Below, piece by piece: positions 32,408-38,571 of a stretch of DNA of 38,571 nucleotides. Position numbers and translations under genes: made by a program. The stretch spans positions 1-38,571 of the forward strand of contig JAIPAP010000032.1 in NCBI GenBank assembly GCA_021740045.1, in the 5' to 3' direction. The stretch is from Bacteroidales bacterium (GTDB lineage Bacteria > Bacteroidota > Bacteroidia > Bacteroidales > JAIPAP01). Numbering within the stretch: position 1 is the first letter of the stretch; the number at the start of each line of letters is the position of its first letter. The notes beneath the pieces are model-generated. The model saw only the letters and a list, made by a program, of their open reading frames with translations. It made no database searches and was not told the origin of the DNA.

Positions 32408-34363
32408 ATGAATAAGCAGAAAGAAGCCATACTTTTTAAAAGCATATTAGGTGTTATTGATGAGGCGGTATCATTTGTAACAGCCGACTTTATATATGCC
32501 TATGTAAATCATGCCTATTCGGGGTTATTTCAAAAAGAACCCGAGCAGTTAATCGGACAACCGATCAGTAATACACTGGGTAAAAAAACTTTTGAAGGGG
32601 CGGTGAAACCCTATATCGAGAACTGCCTTCAGGGTGAAAGTATGGATTTTCAATATTCCATCCCGCATGAACAAGATAAGAGGTATTTTACGGTATCCAT
32701 GTATCCGTACAGTCCGGGTAATTCGGTGGAGGGTGTTATTGAAATTATTCGGGAAGTGCCGCCAAAGGAGCAGTCCACTAATACGTATGATATGGAAAGG
32801 CGGCTCAGGGAAAGTGAGCGTAAGCTCAACACCTTGATGGGAAATCTTCCGGGCATGGCATACCGTTGCGCTATTAGCCGGAAATATACCATGGAGTTTG
32901 TTAGCGAAGGGGCCAAAGCACTTACCGGTTATCTTCCCGAAGACATCATAAATGACAATAAAACCGCTTATGGCGACCTGATCCATCCCGCCGACCGGGA
33001 GTATGTGTGGAATACCGTTCAGCAAAAAATAACCGAAGGGCGTCATTTTAAACTTGTTTACCGGATAATAGATATTCATAAGCAGGAAAAATGGGTATGG
33101 GAGCAAGGATTAAAGGTTGAACGTCCGGGGGGTGGTTTTTGCCTCGAGGGATTTATAACCGACATCACCGAACAAAAAAAGTACGAGCAGGAGCTTATGA
33201 TAGCCCGCCACAAAGCCGAAGAATCGGACCGGTTGAAATCTGCTTTCCTTGCCAATATGTCGCATGAGATTCGTACACCCATCAATGCTATAGTCGGTTT
33301 TGCCGAAATGCTGAGATCGCCCGATGCCGATGAGCATGAAAAACCGGAATACACCGATATCATCCGTAATAATAGCCTCGACCTGCTAAACTTAATTAAT
33401 GATTTATTGGAAATTTCAAAGATCGAGGCCGGACAAGTTTCCATTAATAAGGAAGCATGTATTATTAATGCAGTTATTGATGAAATCATTATCCCTTATC
33501 GCGAAAAGCTTAAAACTAAATATCCCGGCAAGGTGGAAATAAAGGTTAAAAAGGGTCTGCCCGATAATGCCGTTGTTTATACCGATTCAAGGAGAATGAA
33601 ACAAGTACTCATCAATTTACTGGATAATGCCGTTAAATTCACTTCAGAAGGATATATTGCATTACGCTACCATGTAAAAAAGGATAACCTTATTTTTGAG
33701 GTTGAGGATACCGGTATTGGCATTGAGGCCGGAAAACAGCATTTGGTTTTTGAGCGATTTTGGCAGTTGCAGGAATCAACCGGCAGAAAGTTCGGGGGAG
33801 CCGGCTTGGGTTTATCTATATCGAAAACCCTGGTTGAATTACTGGGTGGAAAGATTTGGGTGAAATCGCAGGAAAATCATAAAACTTGTTTTTGCTTCAC
33901 GCTGCCTTATGAACCCGGAGAACCTATTGAGATAAAGAAAGCGCATGCATTATCGGCTTCTCACAAAAATTTTCAAGATAAAACCATCCTGATCATTGAG
34001 GACGATGAATCGAGTATGGGGCTGCTTTGCACTATTCTCGCAAAAACCGGTGTACAATTGCTTAAAGCCGGAAACGGTATGGAAGGCTTCAAGATATTCA
34101 AGAATAATAAAATTGATCTTATGTTGATGGATATTCGTTTACCGGACATTAGTGGTTATCGGCTCATTAAGTCAGTAAAAGAGGCTAAACCCGATGTTCC
34201 TGTAATAGCCCAAACGGCCTATGCCCAGCCCGGTGACCGCGATAAATGCTATAAATGTGGGTTCGATGCCTATTTATCAAAACCTCTTTTCAAAGAGGAA
34301 CTGCTTGAAATTATTGAACACTTTATTAAGCCTAAACATAAAGATCAAGCCGAATTACCTTAA
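32408..34363 (+). CDS. Hybrid sensor histidine kinase: PAS-PAS-HisKA-HATPase-REC
   Basis: The 651-residue protein lacks membrane segments. Domains: PAS (about 8-117), PAS with a PAC tail (138-258), a short coiled coil, HisKA with H286 (ANMSHEIRTP), HATPase (NLLDNAVKFT, DTGIGIE, GAGLGLSI) and a receiver with D575 (LMLMDIRLPDISG) and K625. As in the larger kinase at 10705 there is no output domain. The linker before HisKA and the receiver sequence QTAYAQPGD closely match that protein, so the two are paralogues. Signal and target are unknown. It lies 111 bases after gldD and 111 before corA. Confidence 0.92.
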   Translation: MNKQKEAILFKSILGVIDEAVSFVTADFIYAYVNHAYSGLFQKEPEQLIGQPISNTLGKKTFEGAVKPYIENCLQGESMDFQYSIPHEQDKRYFTVSMYPYSPGNSVEGVIEIIREVPPKEQSTNTYDMERRLRESERKLNTLMGNLPGMAYRCAISRKYTMEFVSEGAKALTGYLPEDIINDNKTAYGDLIHPADREYVWNTVQQKITEGRHFKLVYRIIDIHKQEKWVWEQGLKVERPGGGFCLEGFITDITEQKKYEQELMIARHKAEESDRLKSAFLANMSHEIRTPINAIVGFAEMLRSPDADEHEKPEYTDIIRNNSLDLLNLINDLLEISKIEAGQVSINKEACIINAVIDEIIIPYREKLKTKYPGKVEIKVKKGLPDNAVVYTDSRRMKQVLINLLDNAVKFTSEGYIALRYHVKKDNLIFEVEDTGIGIEAGKQHLVFERFWQLQESTGRKFGGAGLGLSISKTLVELLGGKIWVKSQENHKTCFCFTLPYEPGEPIEIKKAHALSASHKNFQDKTILIIEDDESSMGLLCTILAKTGVQLLKAGNGMEGFKIFKNNKIDLMLMDIRLPDISGYRLIKSVKEAKPDVPVIAQTAYAQPGDRDKCYKCGFDAYLSKPLFKEELLEIIEHFIKPKHKDQAELP

Positions 34364-34464
34364 GCTTTTCCGATTATTGAATCCATATAATTTGCTTATT
34401 TTGTTTACTTTTGAACCTTCAAAAAAACAAGCAGGAATGTAGAATGCAGTTTAAGTAAAATATG

Positions 34465-34470
34465 AGGAGG
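34465..34470 (+). promoter_or_regulatory. Shine-Dalgarno-like AGGAGG before corA
   Basis: AGGAGG lies four bases before the ATG at 34475. Bacteroidota ribosomes hide the 16S 3' end and genes seldom carry such a site, so this one is unusual for the window. Four bases is a short spacing. Confidence 0.45.
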
Positions 34471-34474
34471 GCCT

Positions 34475-35389
34475 ATGATCGAAACTATCAAAATCGGCAC
34501 ATTAAAGTGGCATCATGTGACTACACCAACTGAAGAGGACCTCCAGTATTTAAAGGATACCTTCTATTTCCACCCCCTTGACCTCGAAGACTGCCGCAGT
34601 GTGATCAATCAGCGTCCCAAGATCGACATCTATGATGATTACTATTTCCTGATCTTGCATTTTCCCACATTCGACCGCTCGAATAAATTCATCAAAACCA
34701 AGGAGGTAAAGATCTTTTGGGGTGAAGATTTTATCATCACCATAGGCAATTCGCATTGGGTGGTGAAGAATATGTTTGATAATGCCCAGGAAAACCCGGT
34801 TGATAATGAAGATTTGATGGTGGGAACCAGCGATGCCCTTCTTTATCGGATACTCGAGCGCCTGATGAAATCGACCTCTTCATTGATCCGCCGCATAGGC
34901 GATGATGTGGATTTCAGCAATCGCGACCTGTTTAGCAAACGTGCTGAAAAAACCATTGAACGTATTTCCATGACCCGCAAAAACATTATCCTTCTCAATA
35001 CCATCTTCAAGCCCCAGCTACCGCTTTTCAATAAATTTGAATCCGGAGCCATTGAGGGCTATGCTGACAATATGGAAGACTACTGGGGTAACATCCTCGA
35101 CTACTATCAAAAAATGTGGGACCTTATCGAGGATTACGGCGAATTGATCGAAGGCCTTTCGAAAACCTTCGATTCCCTGCAGACTAATCGCACTAATGAG
35201 ATCGTAAAAATACTCACTATTATATCATCCACCATTCTACCGTTAACCTTTATCACAGGTATTTACGGAATGAACTTCAAGCACATGCCTTACATCGATC
35301 ACCCTTATGCTTTTCCCATTACGATGGGCTTTATGTTGTTATTGGTGGTGATGATGTTTTTGTACTTCAAGCGAAAGCGGTGGCTATAG
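34475..35389 (+). CDS. corA: CorA-like magnesium/divalent cation channel
   Basis: The 304-residue protein has the CorA layout: a cytosolic N-terminal domain (about 1-235) and two C-terminal membrane helices. The first ends in the signature YGMNF (264-268), the second runs to a basic tail KRKRW. CorA pentamers admit Mg2+ (also Co2+ and Ni2+). Its 5' context includes a rare AGGAGG. The gene stands alone. Confidence 0.94.
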   Translation: MIETIKIGTLKWHHVTTPTEEDLQYLKDTFYFHPLDLEDCRSVINQRPKIDIYDDYYFLILHFPTFDRSNKFIKTKEVKIFWGEDFIITIGNSHWVVKNMFDNAQENPVDNEDLMVGTSDALLYRILERLMKSTSSLIRRIGDDVDFSNRDLFSKRAEKTIERISMTRKNIILLNTIFKPQLPLFNKFESGAIEGYADNMEDYWGNILDYYQKMWDLIEDYGELIEGLSKTFDSLQTNRTNEIVKILTIISSTILPLTFITGIYGMNFKHMPYIDHPYAFPITMGFMLLLVVMMFLYFKRKRWL

Positions 35390-35416
35390 TCGCCTGCTTG
35401 CCGACGGTTGGGGCTA

Positions 35417-35472
35417 AGAGTGAAGAGCACAGAGCGCAGCGCACAGGGCGCAGAGCATAGAGCCTAGAGCTG
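35417..35472. repeat. Degenerate heptamer tandem repeat (eight units)
   Basis: Eight consecutive 7-mers: AGAGTGA, AGAGCAC, AGAGCGC, AGCGCAC, AGGGCGC, AGAGCAT, AGAGCCT, AGAGCTG. The same consensus is found on the other strand at 6241-6275. The rest of the gap 35390-35630 shows no gene. Confidence 0.7.
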
Positions 35473-35630
35473 AAAGGTGTTGCGGTGTTCTTTACGAAGT
35501 CGCGACTTGGACTAAGGTGCATGGAGTTTGTACAACCCTGAAGCATATCTAAGCAGTACTCTCCTTCTCCACTCCGGAAAAAGGGCTGGAGGATGAAGGA
35601 ATTGATAAAAAAGCTAAATCTTCATTTGAA

Positions 35631-36719
35631 TCACCCCTCATTTTTCCTATCCACAATCTCTGTTTGCCGTTTAATGCTTTCGGTGTGGATAAGGTCGAAT
35701 AGCTTTTGAATGAAGGCTTTATCGAGTCCTTTATCAGTTCCTTTTTTAATGCGATTTTCCAAAAGCTTCTTCCAACGTTCCAGTTGCAGAATGGTGATTT
35801 GATGTTCCTTTTTATGATGGGCAATTTCATTAACCAACTCAAAGCGCTCGGCCAGGTTCCCGATCAATTCATGGTCGGCATGGTCGATACGTGCACGCAG
35901 CCCGGCAAGCTTTTGCTGAAAATCGGGGCTGCCGGTTGGGTATTTAGTTTGGAGGTTGCCAATGATCTTCGAAAGCTTTGCAGGGGTTACTTGCTGGAAA
36001 GCATCGCTTAAGGCCGCTTGGGGATTCCGGTGCGTTTCTATCATTAAACCTTTCATCTCAAGGTTTAACGCAATTTGGGAAATTTCACCCAGGTAATCCG
36101 GGTTGCCCGTAATGTGGCTGGGATCACAAATAACAGGGAGTTCAGGATAATTCCGTTTAAGTTCAATGGGAATTTCCCAGTAGGGGTTATTCCGGTAAAT
36201 GCTTTCGCGATAATCGGAGAAGCCGCGGTGGATAGCAACCAGCTTTTTGATGTCGGCAGTGTTCAAACGTTCCAGCGCTCCCCGCCACAGATTAATGTCG
36301 GGATTAATGGGATTTTTCACCATCACCGGGATATCAATCCCTTTTAGGGCATCAACAATGGTTTGCATGGAAAAAGGATTAACCACCGTACGTGCTCCCA
36401 CCCACAAAATGTCCACCCCGTGTTTTAGCGCCAGTTCAACATGTTTGGGTTCGGCCACTTCAATAGCGGTCTTGAGCCCGTACTCCTTCTGTACCTCTTG
36501 CAACCATAACAGCCCTTCTTTCCCGATGCCCTCGAATTCTCCCGGGCGTGAACGGGGTTTCCAGATACCTGCCCGGAAGATCTTAACATTGGGAATGGCC
36601 GCCAGTTGCGAGGCCGTGTCCATGACTTGTTCCTCGGTTTCGGCGCTGCAAGGCCCGGCAATCACCAGGGGCTTTGTATCGATGGCTAACCAGTCTTCTA
36701 TGTTTACCAGGTCGAGCAT
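35631..36719 (-). CDS. Bifunctional DAHP synthase / chorismate mutase
   Basis: The N-terminal part (about 1-255) is a type I-beta DAHP synthase that condenses phosphoenolpyruvate with erythrose 4-phosphate: AGPCSAETEEQV, FRAGIWKPRSRPGEFEGIG, GARTVVNPFSMQT, PVICDPSHITGN and METHR-like IETHRNPQAALSDA are visible. Residues about 266-352 form an AroQ-type chorismate mutase helix bundle (LRARIDHADHELIGNLAERF). The fusion joins the first step of the shikimate path with the branch step to prephenate and is common in Bacteroidota; in such fusions the mutase domain can mediate feedback control. It starts one base after the aminopeptidase stop, so the two are co-transcribed. Confidence 0.94.
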   Translation of the reverse strand: MLDLVNIEDWLAIDTKPLVIAGPCSAETEEQVMDTASQLAAIPNVKIFRAGIWKPRSRPGEFEGIGKEGLLWLQEVQKEYGLKTAIEVAEPKHVELALKHGVDILWVGARTVVNPFSMQTIVDALKGIDIPVMVKNPINPDINLWRGALERLNTADIKKLVAIHRGFSDYRESIYRNNPYWEIPIELKRNYPELPVICDPSHITGNPDYLGEISQIALNLEMKGLMIETHRNPQAALSDAFQQVTPAKLSKIIGNLQTKYPTGSPDFQQKLAGLRARIDHADHELIGNLAERFELVNEIAHHKKEHQITILQLERWKKLLENRIKKGTDKGLDKAFIQKLFDLIHTESIKRQTEIVDRKNEG

Positions 36720-36720
36720 A

Positions 36721-38163
36721 TTACTTCTTCGTCAATCGCTTGATGTAATGATATAACAATCGAACGCCCATACCTGTTCCACCTATACCGCGGTAGCTGT
36801 CTTTTTTATCCAGAAAGGCCGGCGCTGCTATGTCCATGTGGATATAGGGATAATCGGTAAAATGTTCCAGGAATTTTCCGGCCGTTATGGCGCCGGCTTC
36901 GCGACCACCTATATTTTTCAGATCGGCCACTTCCGATTTGAGCATTTCGCTGTATTCTTCCCAAAAGGGGAATTTGGCAATACGTTCATGTACCATCGAA
37001 CCCACCTCAGTAAGCTCATCCATTTCCCGGTTGCTTTTACTTCCCATGGCGATGATGCCTTGCGAACCGATGGCAATTTTGGCTGAGCCGGTAAGCGTAG
37101 CCATATCCATTACCAGTTGTGGTTCGAATTTTTTGGCATAGCTCAGGGCATCAGCCATGATCAGGCGACCTTCGGCGTCGGTGTTGAGGACCTCTACGGT
37201 GGTTCCGTCATACATTTTTATAATATCGCCGGGCACATAGGCATTCCCATCGGGACGATTATCCGTTGCGGGCATGAGGGCTACAACATGGACCGGCAGC
37301 TTGTTTTTAGCTACTGCATACATCACGCTTCCCATGGTGGCTGCCCCGGCCATGTCGCATTTCATATCGTGCATGCCCGAGGAGGGCTTCAGGCTCATGC
37401 CTCCGGTATCGTAAGTTACACCTTTACCCACTAGTACAATGGGCTTTTCGTTCACCGCGCCTTCGGGTTTCCATTCCATAATAGTGAATGTAGGCGGATC
37501 GATGCTGCCTTTATTTACCGAAAGCAAACCACCCATCTTGAGCGATTCGATCTTCTTTTTATTCATCACTTCCACGTGGATGCCGGCTTCCCTGGCCATA
37601 GCTTCAAAAGCTTTGCCCAGCTTCACGGCATTGAGTGATGAAAGCGGCTCATTTACCAGGTCGCGGCATTTCCAGGTGGACTCTGTTGTAATGTTTAGCT
37701 CTTCAATATCTTTTTCCGAAAGCTTCTTCGAAACCATGAAAACTTTTTGAAGGGTGTTTTGCTTCTTTTCGGCTTCCTTAAAATACTTAAGGAATTGATA
37801 ATTGCCCAGCAGCATTCCCTCGGCAAATGCAAGCGCTTCTTTTGCTTCACCGGAATGATCGGTGATGTAAATTTCCGCAAGTTTATTACCGTTGATATGC
37901 GAAAGCAGGGAATTGCCCGCTTGCCGGTTTTTCTCAAGTCTTTTATGCGCCTCTTCCGAGTCGTCCAAAAACTGCACATACATCCACCGGTCAAAACGGT
38001 TAAAGGCAAAACGCTTTTTTTCGAGCTTTTCCTTGTGGTTGCGGATGTATTCGAGCTCTTCTTTTTTCAGCCAATCTTCCTTTAATTGATCTTCATTTTT
38101 TAAAAGTAGCACCTGGCTTTTATCACCGGGGATTTCCGTGGCCTTATATAACTGGGTTATCAT
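36721..38163 (-). CDS. pepA: Leucyl aminopeptidase (M17 family)
   Basis: This two-metal exopeptidase removes N-terminal residues from peptides. Metal and active-site blocks are present: GKGVTYDTGGMSLKPS, then MKCDMAGAA, and NTDAEGRLIMADALSYA, plus the C-terminal GGTGMGVRLL. The start at 38163 (MITQLYKATEIPGDK) is preferred over the in-frame ATG at 38220, because the 19 extra residues are basic and unlike the family. The product is then 480 residues. It is followed after one base by the DAHP synthase-chorismate mutase. Confidence 0.94.
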   Translation of the reverse strand: MITQLYKATEIPGDKSQVLLLKNEDQLKEDWLKKEELEYIRNHKEKLEKKRFAFNRFDRWMYVQFLDDSEEAHKRLEKNRQAGNSLLSHINGNKLAEIYITDHSGEAKEALAFAEGMLLGNYQFLKYFKEAEKKQNTLQKVFMVSKKLSEKDIEELNITTESTWKCRDLVNEPLSSLNAVKLGKAFEAMAREAGIHVEVMNKKKIESLKMGGLLSVNKGSIDPPTFTIMEWKPEGAVNEKPIVLVGKGVTYDTGGMSLKPSSGMHDMKCDMAGAATMGSVMYAVAKNKLPVHVVALMPATDNRPDGNAYVPGDIIKMYDGTTVEVLNTDAEGRLIMADALSYAKKFEPQLVMDMATLTGSAKIAIGSQGIIAMGSKSNREMDELTEVGSMVHERIAKFPFWEEYSEMLKSEVADLKNIGGREAGAITAGKFLEHFTDYPYIHMDIAAPAFLDKKDSYRGIGGTGMGVRLLYHYIKRLTKK

Positions 38164-38243
38164 GATACAAATGTTTTTTCGGTTAAATAGTGCTTGTCTA
38201 TAAAGTCTCGATTTTGTCATATTCCTCCCCGCAACCCCTTAAT

Positions 38244-38318
38244 CCCCTAAAGGGGACCAGCCTCACAATCAGCCGGCTATATGGTTCTCCCCTTCAGGGG
38301 ATCCCGATAGGTATCGGG
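38244..38318. repeat. Cluster of three short GC-rich hairpins between dxs and pepA
   Basis: CCCCTAAAGGGG (38244-38255), CCCCTTCAGGGG (38289-38300) and CCCGATAGGTATCGGG (38303-38318) are each self-complementary. They lie in the gap between dxs and pepA on the - strand. Similar short hairpins are scattered in genomes of this phylum. They have no T-tract. Confidence 0.55.
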
Positions 38319-38384
38319 AAGAGGGGCCAAGTTCGAGAGGAAGTTTGTGGACAGACTCTAAATAGTGACTAACAAACGGAGGCT

Positions 38385-38571
38385 TCAGGATGTTTGCACA
38401 AGTTCTTCTATCGCAGCGATAATCCCTTCGGCATCGAAGCCGCATTCATGCTGTAATTCTTCTACCGTTCCCTGTTCAACAAAATGATCGGGAACACCCA
38501 AGCGCTTAACCCGTGCCTGGTAGTTGTGCTCCGACATAAACTCCAGCACGGCGCTGCCAAGGCCTCCCACG
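38385..38571 (-). CDS. dxs: 1-deoxy-D-xylulose-5-phosphate synthase, C-terminal end (cut by window)
   Basis: The frame is open at the window edge. The visible 62 residues (GGLGSAVLEFMSEHNYQARV, then KRLGVPDHFVEQGT and HECGFDAEGI) are the end of the transketolase C-terminal domain of Dxs, first enzyme of the MEP isoprenoid pathway. The stop is TGA at 38387-38385. Most of the gene lies beyond the window. Confidence 0.9.
   Translation of the reverse strand, partial: VGGLGSAVLEFMSEHNYQARVKRLGVPDHFVEQGTVEELQHECGFDAEGIIAAIEELVQTS

Noticed and set aside
35549-35842. 97-codon - strand ORF at the end of the DAHP synthase-chorismate mutase
   Set aside because: Out-of-frame shadow of the mutase domain.

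Overview
The window looks like the chromosome of a member of the Bacteroidota, probably class Bacteroidia. Three proteins carry C-terminal sorting domains of the type IX secretion system (T9SS). The gliding genes gldE and gldD sit in the block rng / 30-aa basic protein / HU / mutY / ssb / gldE / gldD, an order I know from this phylum. Shine-Dalgarno sequences are almost absent, several genes start at TTG, and promoters with the TTTG-N19/20-TAnnTTTG pattern are visible. The DAHP synthase-chorismate mutase fusion also fits. No rRNA gene, intact tRNA gene, CRISPR array, intact transposase or prophage was seen.

Region 1 (1-6340) is the accessory part. It holds the 3' end of a large T9SS-exported modular protein, a HepT/MntA (HEPN/nucleotidyltransferase) toxin-antitoxin pair, the two ends of an otherwise deleted AAA/DUF4143 ATPase gene behind a large palindrome, a second T9SS-exported protein, and a DUF2442 gene joined out of frame to the first 14 codons of a deleted DUF4160 partner. 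Two copies of a repeat with GC-rich terminal inverted repeats follow; one copy brackets the DUF2442 relic. A heptamer tandem repeat ends the region.

Region 2 (6343-8861, + strand) is a compact run: free-methionine-sulfoxide reductase, an MntP-like membrane protein, a secreted endonuclease I with a T9SS tail, and QueD. A perfect hairpin separates it from fhs on the other strand.

Region 3 (8903-28417, - strand) holds fhs, a large hybrid histidine kinase, a four-gene efflux operon (TetR, TolC, membrane fusion protein, RND pump) with a clear promoter and terminator, lnt, hflX, a membrane-tethered GyrI-like protein with a small membrane partner, trpS, rng, a 30-residue mS38-like protein and HU.

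Region 4 (28557-35389, + strand) holds mutY, ssb, gldE, gldD, a second hybrid kinase related to the first, and corA. Region 5 (35631-38571, - strand) holds the DAHP synthase-chorismate mutase, a leucyl aminopeptidase and the 3' end of dxs, with heptamer repeats and hairpins between genes.

Most of the window is ordinary housekeeping. The second looks that seem worthwhile are the relics and repeats of region 1, the paired membrane genes at 23971-24923, and small sequence oddities in the MntP-like protein and the RND pump.
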